A stretch of 8,310 nt of DNA from CAZXCQ01 sp964639275 (lineage in GTDB: Bacteria > Desulfobacterota > DSM-4660 > Desulfatiglandales > Desulfatiglandaceae), in the NCBI GenBank assembly GCA_964639275.1, contig CAZXCQ010000279.1, forward strand, positions 1-8,310, read 5' to 3'. A program made the position numbers and the translations under genes. The notes below the pieces were generated by a model. That model had not been told where the DNA came from and did not search any database. It saw only the letters and a list, made by a program, of their open reading frames with translations. Positions within the stretch are counted from its first letter, which is position 1. Each line of letters opens with the position of its first letter. Shown here in pieces: positions 1 to 7,067 of this stretch.

Positions 1-11
1 CTACATTTTCT

Positions 12-39
12 TTGACAGATCAACAATCACTATTATAGC
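12..39 (+). promoter_or_regulatory. Candidate sigma70 promoter for the exported TPR gene
   Basis: A perfect -35 hexamer TTGACA lies at 12-17. After a 16-base spacer comes TATAGC at 34-39, a 4 of 6 match to the -10 consensus; an overlapping TATTAT at 31-36 is better in sequence but too close. Transcription would start near 46 and leave a leader of roughly 45 bases that includes the ribosome site. This is a motif match in an AT-rich stretch just upstream of a gene, with no experimental support. Confidence 0.5.
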
Positions 40-77
40 TTGATAGCGTCAGGGATTTCAAAAAGCGAGATGACTGT

Positions 78-85
78 AAGGAGGT
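78..85 (+). promoter_or_regulatory. Strong Shine-Dalgarno site of the exported TPR gene
   Basis: AAGGAGGT matches the anti-Shine-Dalgarno end of 16S rRNA at all eight positions and lies four bases before the ATG at 90. It fixes the start codon and predicts efficient initiation. Confidence 0.85.
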
Positions 86-89
86 CCTT

Positions 90-1019
90 ATGAAGCGGGT
101 AGGCGTGCCTTTGTTTTTTGTTATCATGGTCTGCTGCCTTTCTCTACTATTGGCCCGGTGTGAAAACGACAAGCCGGAAGTGCAGAAGAAGATACCACAA
201 AAAAGACCGAGAGACACAAAAACCATCCAGGACTATGACAAGGCCATTGAGCTGAACCCCCGCGATGCGAAGGCTTACAATAACCGGGGGATTGCATATG
301 CCAGGCTCGGGCAATACGACAAGGCCCACCAGGATTTTGACAAGGCCATAGAACTGGAGCCGAACAATCTGCTTTTTTATATCAACCGGGCATTTTTCTA
401 TGTCAGCCTCAAACAATACGACAAGGCCATTCAGGATTATGATAAGGCCATTGAGCTGGACCCAAGCTATGTGGACGCCTATATGAGGCGGGGGCTCGGG
501 TATGCCGATCTCAGGAGATTTGACAAAGCCATCCAGGACTATGACAAGGTTTTGGAGCTTAGGCCAGATCATATGTTTGCTTACATCACTCGGGGGATTG
601 CGCATGCCCAGCTCCAGCAATACGACAAGGCCATCCAGGACTTTGACAAGGCCGTGGAGCTCAACCCAACCGATGAAAGGGCCTATTATAATCGCGGGGT
701 TGCATATAAGGGGCTCAACCAGACCGCCAGGGCCATTCAAGACTATGACAAGGCCATTGAACTTGCGCCCACGTATACGGCGGCCTATGGTGCCCGCGGG
801 GATGCATATGCCAGGCTAGCGCAATACGACAAGGCCATCAATAATTACAACAAGGTCATAGAACTCGCCCCGAATTATCCGATCGCATACAATAACCGGG
901 GGGTTGCGTATCTGTCGCTCAAAAAGGAAGACAAAGGATGCGCTGACCTGAAGAAGGCGTGTGACCTTGGATTTTGTGAGGGTCTGGAATGGGCCAAGAA
1001 AGGAGGACATTGTCGTTAG
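90..1019 (+). CDS. Exported tetratricopeptide repeat (TPR) protein, possible lipoprotein
   Basis: This 309-residue protein is almost entirely TPR repeats, helical pairs that act as protein-binding scaffolds; the partner is unknown. Residues 1-23 form an export signal: a positive start (MKR), then a hydrophobic stretch. A cysteine at 24 follows LLLAR, which resembles a lipobox, but arginine just before the cysteine is atypical, so lipidation is uncertain. The protein is probably periplasmic or membrane-anchored. After a lysine-rich linker (about 25-43) and half a repeat come six full 34-residue TPRs (60-263) with consensus YDKAIQDYDKAIELxP. A seventh, divergent repeat is followed by a tail with cysteines at 284, 291, 296 and 308, which could form disulfides in the periplasm. 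The start is set by a strong ribosome site. The following gene also encodes TPRs, but of a different subtype. The fold is clear; the function cannot be told from sequence. Confidence 0.9.
   Translation: MKRVGVPLFFVIMVCCLSLLLARCENDKPEVQKKIPQKRPRDTKTIQDYDKAIELNPRDAKAYNNRGIAYARLGQYDKAHQDFDKAIELEPNNLLFYINRAFFYVSLKQYDKAIQDYDKAIELDPSYVDAYMRRGLGYADLRRFDKAIQDYDKVLELRPDHMFAYITRGIAHAQLQQYDKAIQDFDKAVELNPTDERAYYNRGVAYKGLNQTARAIQDYDKAIELAPTYTAAYGARGDAYARLAQYDKAINNYNKVIELAPNYPIAYNNRGVAYLSLKKEDKGCADLKKACDLGFCEGLEWAKKGGHCR
267..878 (+). repeat. Six tandem 102-base units encoding TPRs
   Basis: The coding sequence repeats every 102 bases (34 codons). Some parts are nearly identical at the DNA level, notably TACGACAAGGCCAT and GACTATGACAAGGCCAT, which recur unit after unit. 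Conservation is strongest around the helix B segment and weaker around helix A. This pattern suggests growth by unit duplication, and the unit number may vary between strains. Confidence 0.75.
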
Positions 1020-1080
1020 CGTTCCAGACTCTCCTCAGCGATCTCCCGGTCAAACCCCGGTAGAGACAGTCCATTTTTCC

Positions 1081-1608
1081 ATGAGTGCCCATCCAACCCC
1101 CTTGTCGGGCCCTGGGCAGGGGATCAAGGGATCATCCTTCCTTCGGCTGCTTTCTTCTCCGCCGGGTCTCCAATGCGTTGGAGCAAAACCCCTGTGGCAG
1201 GACACGATCTCGAAAAACCCTGATGCCTGGCTGGCACACTACAATCTGGGAAACGCCTTTGCACGCGAAACCCGTATCGAAGAGGCCATCGCCTGCTATT
1301 TTGAGGCGGTCAAGGTCAAGCCTGATTACCCTGAGGCGCACAATAACCTGGGGGCCTTATTGACGCATCAGGGGAAGGTGAGTGAGGGGATAAGCCATCT
1401 TGCCATGGCCCTACGCTTAAAACCCGATAATCCCCGGGCGCACTTCAATATGGGAATTGCGTTAGAGCATCAAGGGGATCTGGATAAGGCAATCGCTCAT
1501 TTCTCTGAGGCCTTGAGGATAAAACCAGGCTATACCAGGGCGTTCGCCCGCCTTAACCGTCTCTTGCGTCTAAAGAAAAAGTCCGAAAGGAGAGCCGCTC
1601 GGCGATAA
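1081..1608 (+). CDS. Small TPR protein, probably the C-terminal part of a larger TPR family
   Basis: Starting at the ATG at 1081, this encodes 175 residues. Residues 50-83, 84-117 and 118-151 are three TPRs of the NLGxAL...GxxxEAIxHFxEALRIKPxY type, followed by a basic tail (KKKSERRAARR). Just before the first repeat, the phrase LWQDTISKNPDAWLAHYNLG resembles the junction in large multi-membrane-segment TPR proteins, where transmembrane helices precede the repeats. That is from memory of the family, not an alignment. Here the upstream part is missing: residues 1-38 are proline-, glycine- and serine-rich, with no membrane segment or recognisable domain. The ATG has only a weak purine run (GAGACA) as ribosome site. 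A GTG at 961 in the same frame would give 215 residues but overlaps the preceding gene by 59 bases. It may be a gene fragment or a free-standing TPR adaptor. No signal peptide is visible, so a cytoplasmic location is the default. Confidence 0.65.
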   Translation: MSAHPTPLSGPGQGIKGSSFLRLLSSPPGLQCVGAKPLWQDTISKNPDAWLAHYNLGNAFARETRIEEAIACYFEAVKVKPDYPEAHNNLGALLTHQGKVSEGISHLAMALRLKPDNPRAHFNMGIALEHQGDLDKAIAHFSEALRIKPGYTRAFARLNRLLRLKKKSERRAARR

Positions 1609-1670
1609 GGCCGGCCGGCCCCGGATAGCCAAAAAAGATCATCCCGCTCCCTCCTCACCAGACTGCCCGC

Positions 1671-2432
1671 TCACACGCCCCCCTGCCTCCCCTTTCTTTC
1701 CGCCTGAAAGGGGCATGGCAGGTATTCGGGTCTAACGTTTTGTATGGCGTGGAAGATATTTCCCTTTACCTTTCGGTTTGATCTATAAAAACGATTGAGC
1801 ATCCTTTTGATCTCTTCCCTTTTTGAAGAACCAGCGGTCGGACAACCCAAATTGACGCTTTCCCAACCCATGGCCTTGAAATACCGCGTGATGACGTCCT
1901 CATCTATCAGATAGAGGGGTCTGATCACGGTCAATTTTCCACCGAAAAATTGCTGGACCGGGAGCATGGTGCTGACCGAGCCGGCGTAGAAGACATTGAG
2001 AAAGAACGTCTCGATCAGGTCATCTTTGTGGTGTCCAAATGCAATCCGATTACACCCCAGATCCGCTGCCAGTTCAAAAAGGAGTTTCCGTCTCAGGCGA
2101 GAGCAGAGAAAGCACGGGTTTTCTCGATTTTCCGGTCCGTGTGCCCTGGGACCGATATCGCTCTCAATGACCTTGTGCTCAAATCCATGCCTCAAAAAAA
2201 AGGATTTCATCCGGCCTGCAGAGTCCGCCCCAAACCCCGGGTTCACGTGTACCGCCGTGATCTTATATTCAATGGGTATCCGCCCTATCCGTTCCCTCAT
2301 AAGCCACAGCAGGGAGAGGCTGTCCTTTCCACCCGAGACAGCTACCAGGACATGATCTCCATCCCTGATCATATCGAGATGGTAGATGGCCTTTCCCATC
2401 ATCCGTCTCATCTCTTTGGCCACAAAACCCAC
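1671..2432 (-). CDS. ttcA: TtcA-family tRNA 2-thiocytidine (s2C32) synthetase
   Basis: TtcA thiolates cytidine 32 of certain tRNAs in the cytoplasm, using ATP to activate the base and an iron-sulfur cluster in sulfur transfer. The 253-residue product shows the family marks in order: the PP-loop SGGKDS at 33-38, the CFLCSRLRR motif with cysteines 107 and 110, GHHKDD at 133-138, the RPL segment at 171-173, and a third cysteine at 197 (NLGCP). These correspond to the three cysteines known to hold the cluster in Escherichia coli TtcA. The cysteine pair and SRLRR separate it from TilS, another PP-loop enzyme. The start is a GTG at 2432, directly after an in-frame TAA, with AAAGGAG about 13 bases upstream, a rather long spacing; ATG at 2411 is an alternative with a poorer site. 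It lies 130 bases after yggS on the same strand and converges with the TPR gene. The exact tRNA target is inferred from the family. Confidence 0.85.
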   Translation of the reverse strand: MGFVAKEMRRMMGKAIYHLDMIRDGDHVLVAVSGGKDSLSLLWLMRERIGRIPIEYKITAVHVNPGFGADSAGRMKSFFLRHGFEHKVIESDIGPRAHGPENRENPCFLCSRLRRKLLFELAADLGCNRIAFGHHKDDLIETFFLNVFYAGSVSTMLPVQQFFGGKLTVIRPLYLIDEDVITRYFKAMGWESVNLGCPTAGSSKREEIKRMLNRFYRSNRKVKGNIFHAIQNVRPEYLPCPFQAERKGRQGGV

Positions 2433-2562
2433 TTACGCCAGTCAATCTCCTTTCTTCACGCCATATGCGGAAACTACCGCCTCATGGAAAATCACACTCA
2501 CAAATGAACCAGTTACTATGGCGGCCAACAGACATTAGACCCTGTGCCTTATACCTTTCACC

Positions 2563-3222
2563 TTATCCATAGTCCCGTTCCCCAAATAGTCTTGTCCCAA
2601 TCCTTACCATGTTGGCCCCTTCTTCAAGGGCGACCTTGTAAGAATTGGACATGCCCATGGAGAGATACTTCATCTCCACGCCGGGAAGGCTCAGTCTCCT
2701 CATCTCTTCAAAAAGCCTCCTTGTCTTTTGAAAGTACGGTCGGGCATCTTCAGGGTCCCCGGCAAACGGTCCCATGGTCATGAGGCCCATGATCTTGATG
2801 TTTTCCAGCTCAGAGATCTCCTGGATAAGCGCCGCCGCGTCTCCTGGCATCACACCCGCCTTTTGAGACTCCTCGCCGCTGTTGATCTCGATCAGGACCG
2901 GCATCACCTTGCCTATCTTCTGGCATGCCCTATCAATGGCCCTGGCCAGCTTGACCGAATCCACGGTCTCGATCATATCAAATAGGCCGACGGCCTTGTT
3001 GGCCTTGTTACTCTGCAGGTGCCCGATCATGTGCCATTTTGCCCTCCGGCCAACGGCGTCAAAGGCCTTTTCGGCCTCCTGCACGTAGTTATGACCGATG
3101 ATCTCAAGCCCGGCCTCAATGGCCTCCAGGACCTCTTCGGGTGTCCGTGTCTTGGCCGCCCCTACAAGCGCTACCCCTTCAGGTAATTCATCCAGGATCT
3201 TTTTTACACTCTCCTTGATCAT
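2563..3222 (-). CDS. yggS: YggS/PLPBP-family pyridoxal phosphate homeostasis protein
   Basis: Proteins of this family bind pyridoxal 5'-phosphate in a single alanine-racemase-like TIM barrel and maintain PLP and amino acid balance; no enzymatic reaction has been firmly shown. The 219-residue product fits the usual length. It carries the PLP-binding lysine (VGAAKTR, K24), NYVQEAEK at 45-52, WHMIGHLQSNK at 63-73, GLMTMGP, SMGMS at 188-192 and the phosphate-binding MVRIGTRLFG at 205-214, ending in ERDYG as in E. coli YggS. One departure is GHNYVQE where most relatives have GENYVQE. The start is the ATG at 3222, with AAAGGAG seven bases upstream. An upstream in-frame start at 3255 would add 11 residues but lies within the candidate promoter. 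The gene precedes ttcA on the same strand, which suggests possible co-transcription despite the 130-base gap. Confidence 0.92.
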   Translation of the reverse strand: MIKESVKKILDELPEGVALVGAAKTRTPEEVLEAIEAGLEIIGHNYVQEAEKAFDAVGRRAKWHMIGHLQSNKANKAVGLFDMIETVDSVKLARAIDRACQKIGKVMPVLIEINSGEESQKAGVMPGDAAALIQEISELENIKIMGLMTMGPFAGDPEDARPYFQKTRRLFEEMRRLSLPGVEMKYLSMGMSNSYKVALEEGANMVRIGTRLFGERDYG

Positions 3223-3225
3223 TGT

Positions 3226-3236
3226 TCCTCTCCTTT
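3226..3236 (-). promoter_or_regulatory. Shine-Dalgarno site that decides the yggS start
   Basis: On the minus strand AAAGGAGAGGA precedes the ATG at 3222, with seven bases between GGAG and the ATG. This favours the 219-residue form over the longer reading from 3255. Confidence 0.75.
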
Positions 3237-3243
3237 GCCCCAA

Positions 3244-3272
3244 TTGATACTTCAATTCCAGGGATGTGTAAA
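3244..3272 (-). promoter_or_regulatory. Candidate sigma70 promoter for yggS
   Basis: On the minus strand TTTACA (3272-3267, 5 of 6 match to the -35 consensus) is followed, after exactly 17 bases, by TATCAA (3249-3244, 4 of 6 match to the -10). Transcription would begin near 3237, right at the ribosome site, leaving a leader of about 15 bases. The good spacing and position support it, but it is only a motif match. Confidence 0.35.
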
Positions 3273-3400
3273 GCCCGTTTGAATGTCAGAGGGGGTCGGA
3301 TTCGCTGTAACAGCTTAATAGGTCGGGGGGTTGAATCCTGGCTTCCGGCGTCTGCCCCGGATCCGCTCCGGGTGGAAATCAAGCGCTGAGATCCTCGCTA

Positions 3401-3427
3401 TCACCGGCGTTCATGCCGGTGATTTTT
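3401..3427 (+). terminator. Perfect 8-bp hairpin followed by a T run (plus-strand orientation)
   Basis: TCACCGGC (3401-3408), a six-base loop, and GCCGGTGA (3415-3422) form an exact stem, followed by five Ts at 3423-3427. This is the layout of an intrinsic terminator read on the plus strand, yet the genes around it lie on the minus strand. Read in their direction, the T run comes before the stem, so a standard terminator would work poorly. The stop codon of the small ORF at 3401-3712 lies inside the stem. It may stop antisense transcription or act as a 3' stabilising hairpin. Confidence 0.55.
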
Positions 3428-3712
3428 CCAGGGCCTATCTGTTTGGGTTTTGTTTGAGATGCCCGTCTTAATAGTCCCTTTGGACAGGTCGGATACATAG
3501 CCGATAAAGAGATTTCCGTCATCCTGCGAAAGGGCAAAGGCAATCAATTTTCCATCAAGCGTATAAATGGCGCTTTTTGAGACATTGCCCGTCATTGTGA
3601 TCTGCCCGATGTTCGTGGCAATCTCTCTGAGAAGGCCCTCGTCCAGGTAACCGCTGGTCTGCATGTCGATGACGAATTGGACCTTCCCACCCATCTCGTT
3701 TATCGTCGTCAT
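3401..3712 (-). CDS. Unrecognised small protein downstream of the RND pump, possibly a gene remnant
   Basis: This open frame encodes 103 residues from the ATG at 3712. I do not recognise the family. It has no signal peptide, membrane helix or cysteine. The stretch from about residue 10 to 78 alternates hydrophobic and polar residues (VQFVIDMQTSGYLDEGLL, then IYTLDGKLIAFALSQDDGNL), which would suit a small alpha/beta domain; the basic tail (WKNHRHERR) is encoded by a hairpin and may be recent read-through. No Shine-Dalgarno sequence precedes the ATG. The same frame stays open upstream to 3778 with plausible protein sequence (GVNFGAFWLNHKK) but no usual start codon before a TGA at 3781-3779. 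It could therefore be the tail of a gene that lost its 5' part. It starts 132 bases after the pump gene on the same strand and could be co-transcribed with it. Confidence 0.45.
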   Translation of the reverse strand: MTTINEMGGKVQFVIDMQTSGYLDEGLLREIATNIGQITMTGNVSKSAIYTLDGKLIAFALSQDDGNLFIGYVSDLSKGTIKTGISNKTQTDRPWKNHRHERR

Positions 3713-3844
3713 CTTTTTATGGTTGAGCCAAAACGCACCAAAGTTGACGCCACTGATGGAAGGACATGATTTTGGCTGTCAAGATGTTGACTATAGAACC
3801 AGACGGGATGGCGGGTGGTACCGGGGAGATTCCGTCAAGATGTC

Positions 3845-6800
3845 TTACTTCATATAGGGCTGTAACTCTTCGAACTGAAAGGCCTTGTCTATCTCGCCTA
3901 AGGTGTCTGCCTTTCTGCGTCTGCGGTGGCGGATCAGGTAGCCGATGTCCTCCAGGATGGCATAATAGGCCGGAACCATAGAGAGTATAAGCAGGGTGGA
4001 AAAGCCAAGTCCCCAGATTATGGCGGTGGCCAGGGGGGCCCAGAAGATCGACTTTCCGCCCACTCCAAAGGCCATGGGTACCAAACCAAAAATGGTGGTG
4101 AGAGATGTCAACACAATGGGCCTCATGCGAACATGACAACCCCGGACGATGGCCAGATACAGTTGTTTTGGGTGTTCTTTTCGATAACGATTGATAAAGT
4201 CAATCAGGACCAAAGAATCGTTGACCACGATTCCTGTGAGGGTCAAAAGTCCAATGAGTGTCACAAAGGTGAGTGGGTTGTTGCTGACGAGCAATCCGAC
4301 CATGACACCCAGGGTCACAAAGGGGATTGTAATCATTATGATAAAGGGCTGGGTAAAGGAGTTGAACTGAAGGGCGAGGATAAAGAATATAAGAAAAAGG
4401 GCCAATATTGCTGCCTTGCCAAGCTCCATGAGAGACGTGTTGGTTTCTTCCTGGAGTCCTCCCGCAATCAACCTTGCGCCCGGGAAATTCTGCCGGATGC
4501 TGTTGAAATAATCTCTAGCGATGCTATTGGCCTTTACGGCGGTCATCTTGTCACCACTGAGGTGGGACAGGAACCCGAACAGGCCTTCTTGATCCTCCTG
4601 CAATTCCTTGATGTTTGCCGAAACTCGGACAGTCTGCTTTCCGTTGTAGTGGTAAATGTTGTGAAACCCCGGGGTGAGACGGATATTGGCCAATTCCTTG
4701 AGCGGGATCTCACCATGTCCCGGCACCACCACCTTCAGGTTCAAGAGGTCATCAAAGTCGTGTCGGTATCCTGGGAGGTATTTTAGCTTGATTTCCTGTT
4801 CTTCATCCCCTTGGTTGTAGGTTGCCACGGGGAGGCCGTAAAACACAGACTGAACAGCCATTACCAGGTGGTTCTGGTCGATTCCGAGCCTTCCGGCCTT
4901 TGCCTCATCAACCGTGATCTCCATAAACTGCTTTTCTCTTGAAAAATCGTCTTGTATGTCCACGATTCCTTTGTGCCTGGCCATCTCTTCCCTGATCATC
5001 CGGGATATGGCGGCGGAGCTTTCCCAGCTGGGTGATTGTATCTTTAGATCAACATCCGCACCCACGGGTGGACCTTCAATAAGCCTCTCCAGGACAAAGG
5101 AGGTGGCCCCGAGTGAGGTGAGGAGCCGGCCTGCATCGTCTCTGACCCGGTCCATCAGTTCCACGACACTGTGTTTTCTTTCCTTACCGGCCTTTAGGAG
5201 TACGATCAACAGGCCGTAATGCCTGCCGTATATCGGTTCGTAATTGACCTCTTTCATCCCTGCCACGGCAATAGGGGCTTCAAGTTCGTCGCCGATCCGC
5301 TCTTTGACGAGATCGGAAAGGGTCATCAGGGTCTCCGTGGATCGCTCTAAGGTTGAATTGGGGGGGAGGTCAAAGTAGATATTGAACCTGGGAAAGACAT
5401 CGCTCTTCGGGAACATGACGAAATCGGTTTGAAAGTAAAGAAAGAAGGCCAGTACGGTCGATAGGACAATGACGAGTACCGAGACATAGCGGTGTCGAAG
5501 GATGACCCTCAGATAGGGGTAGTAGATCCTCCGCAAAGGCCGAAATATGTCCAGGTGTCTCTTTCGGGTCTTTGCAAGGGCCTTTTTGGGTGTCAGTTCA
5601 ACCACATGGGAGGGAAGCATAAAAAAGACCTCAAAGAGCGAGGCGGAAAGGGCGAAGATCACCACCTTTGGGAGGTCGGCCATATACCGGCCGATAATGC
5701 CGCCGACCATAATCAGGATAGGGAAAAAGGCGGCCATTGTAGTTGTGGCGGACGCGATGACAGGGCCCAGGACCTCACGGCTCCCCTCAAGGGTCGCTTT
5801 GAAAAGCGACTTCCCCTTTTCCAGGTGGCGATAGACATTTTCAAGCACCACTATGGCGTCATCCACGACCACACCAAGGACGAGGATTAGGCCAAAAAGG
5901 GTCAGGACATTTATGGAAAGACCAAAGGCGTTCATCATGACAAAGGTGAGAAGGAAGGAAACGGGGATACCGACAGAGGCAAAGATCGCATTGCGCAGGC
6001 CCATGGAGACCCAGAGGATCAAGAATACCAGGATAATACCCAGAAAGGCATTGGTCTGGAGTTCGTTGATCCGCTTTTTGATCTCTCTTGACTGATCAAA
6101 GTAAAGGGTCGTTTTGAGACCGGGGTACTGGGCCGGCATCTCTTTGAGGGTTTTTTTTACATCATCGACAATCTGTATCATGTTTGTCCGCTTTTTTCTT
6201 TTTATGGCGAGAACCAAGGCGTTCTTCTTGTCTATAAAGGTGAGGGTCCGGGGTTTTTCGAGGGTCGGGGTGATCTCGGCGATATCACTCAGATAGACGG
6301 TGCCGCCCTTCACACTCTTGAGCACGATATCGCCCAGATCTTCAGGTCTTGCCGGTTCCCCGACCATCCGTATTGCGGTCTCGTGATCGCCCATCTCCAC
6401 CGTTCCGCCGGGCAGATTTTGTACCCTATTGGCAATGGCCTGTGCCACTTCGGGTATGGAGATCCCATAGGCCGACATGCGCCGGGGATTTAGCTCGACC
6501 CATATCTCCTGTTCCCTCTCTCCGACGATCTCGACCTCTGAGACCCCCTTGATATTTTCAAGGGTATCAGCGATCTCCCCCGCGATGTCCTGAAGCTGCA
6601 TCATGGGGAGCTGGCCTGACAACCCCACCATGCACACGGGAAATATGGCTATATCAATCTCAACGACCCTCGGGACCTTTGCCTCCTTGGGGAGGTCCTC
6701 TACCCGGTCTACGGCATTTCTGATCTCCTGCATGGCCTGGTCGATTTCGTATTCTGAAAGGCGGGTGTTAAAAAAGACGTGGATCTTTGAGGTGCTTTCA

Positions 6801-7054
6801 AAGGAGTTGGATTCGTATCGCCGGATCTCGGCGATCCCTTCCAGTTCTTCCTCGATCTTTTTGGTGACCAGTTTTTCCATCTCCTCAGGGGAGAACCCCG
6901 GGCAGAGGGTGATGATGAGGCCTTCGCCGATGGTGATATCCGGGTCCAGATATTTTGGCATCTCCCTGTAAGAGTATATGCCAAACACCACGATCAGGAA
7001 GAGTACCATCCGGACGACAATGGGTCTTGATAAGCCAAATTTGGTAAGAAACAT
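3845..7054 (-). CDS. RND-family efflux pump, inner-membrane permease subunit (AcrB-like)
   Basis: This 1069-residue protein is full length for a resistance-nodulation-division pump, which uses the proton gradient to expel substrates through a channel spanning the envelope. The two-fold layout is visible: TM1 at about 12-28, a large periplasmic loop (about 30-330) with pore-domain features such as GFSPEEME and PRRMSAYGIS, TM2-TM6 (about 335-480), a cytoplasmic link, TM7 (about 523-541), a second periplasmic loop, and TM8-TM12 (about 870-1035). In TM4 the acidic pair of the proton relay is present (VVVDDAIVVLENV, D398 and D399). In TM10, LTGIVVNDSLVLIDF (about 939-954) has valine where AcrB has its relay lysine, as in many non-AcrB subgroups. 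The start ATG at 7054 lies 13 bases after the adaptor stop, with only a weak ribosome site, so translational coupling is likely. Substrates may be drugs, lipids or metabolites; CusA-type metal specificity is not supported. Confidence 0.95.
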   Translation of the reverse strand: MFLTKFGLSRPIVVRMVLFLIVVFGIYSYREMPKYLDPDITIGEGLIITLCPGFSPEEMEKLVTKKIEEELEGIAEIRRYESNSFESTSKIHVFFNTRLSEYEIDQAMQEIRNAVDRVEDLPKEAKVPRVVEIDIAIFPVCMVGLSGQLPMMQLQDIAGEIADTLENIKGVSEVEIVGEREQEIWVELNPRRMSAYGISIPEVAQAIANRVQNLPGGTVEMGDHETAIRMVGEPARPEDLGDIVLKSVKGGTVYLSDIAEITPTLEKPRTLTFIDKKNALVLAIKRKKRTNMIQIVDDVKKTLKEMPAQYPGLKTTLYFDQSREIKKRINELQTNAFLGIILVFLILWVSMGLRNAIFASVGIPVSFLLTFVMMNAFGLSINVLTLFGLILVLGVVVDDAIVVLENVYRHLEKGKSLFKATLEGSREVLGPVIASATTTMAAFFPILIMVGGIIGRYMADLPKVVIFALSASLFEVFFMLPSHVVELTPKKALAKTRKRHLDIFRPLRRIYYPYLRVILRHRYVSVLVIVLSTVLAFFLYFQTDFVMFPKSDVFPRFNIYFDLPPNSTLERSTETLMTLSDLVKERIGDELEAPIAVAGMKEVNYEPIYGRHYGLLIVLLKAGKERKHSVVELMDRVRDDAGRLLTSLGATSFVLERLIEGPPVGADVDLKIQSPSWESSAAISRMIREEMARHKGIVDIQDDFSREKQFMEITVDEAKAGRLGIDQNHLVMAVQSVFYGLPVATYNQGDEEQEIKLKYLPGYRHDFDDLLNLKVVVPGHGEIPLKELANIRLTPGFHNIYHYNGKQTVRVSANIKELQEDQEGLFGFLSHLSGDKMTAVKANSIARDYFNSIRQNFPGARLIAGGLQEETNTSLMELGKAAILALFLIFFILALQFNSFTQPFIIMITIPFVTLGVMVGLLVSNNPLTFVTLIGLLTLTGIVVNDSLVLIDFINRYRKEHPKQLYLAIVRGCHVRMRPIVLTSLTTIFGLVPMAFGVGGKSIFWAPLATAIIWGLGFSTLLILSMVPAYYAILEDIGYLIRHRRRRKADTLGEIDKAFQFEELQPYMK

Positions 7055-7067
7055 ATCAGCTCATGCT

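Noticed and set aside
147..740. A 197-codon minus-strand frame with repeated LNGLVIVLDG motifs
   Set aside because: The repeats are the antisense image of the TPR units on the plus strand, not an independent repeat protein.
999..1070. Strong AAAGGAGG at 999-1006 followed by a TTG at 1010 as a start for the second TPR gene
   Set aside because: The TTG frame ends after 17 codons and is not the TPR frame. The purine run simply encodes the Lys-Gly end of the first TPR protein.
1609..1645. GGCCGGCCGGCC palindrome just after the second TPR gene as a terminator
   Set aside because: It has no loop able to form a normal hairpin and no T run follows on either strand in the right place.
2433..2562. 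Promoter or small ORF in the gap between yggS and ttcA
   Set aside because: No hexamer pair with acceptable spacing was found, and the longest ATG frame I traced there is only 17 codons.
3288..3350. Plus-strand tRNA-like stretch between yggS and the small ORF (GGTCGG...GGTTGAATCC...CTTCCGGCG), suggesting a tRNA remnant or attachment site
   Set aside because: The T-arm motif lacks a base, its stem does not pair beyond about three bases, and no acceptor or D-arm partner is found upstream. Only a short GCTG/CAGC hairpin forms, so it is not supported as a tRNA or att site.
3717..4139. A 140-codon minus-strand frame (CHEAHCVDISHHHF...) overlapping the end of the RND gene
   Set aside because: It is the shadow of the pump gene in another frame; its composition is biased (His, Pro, Arg rich) and it has no recognisable domain.
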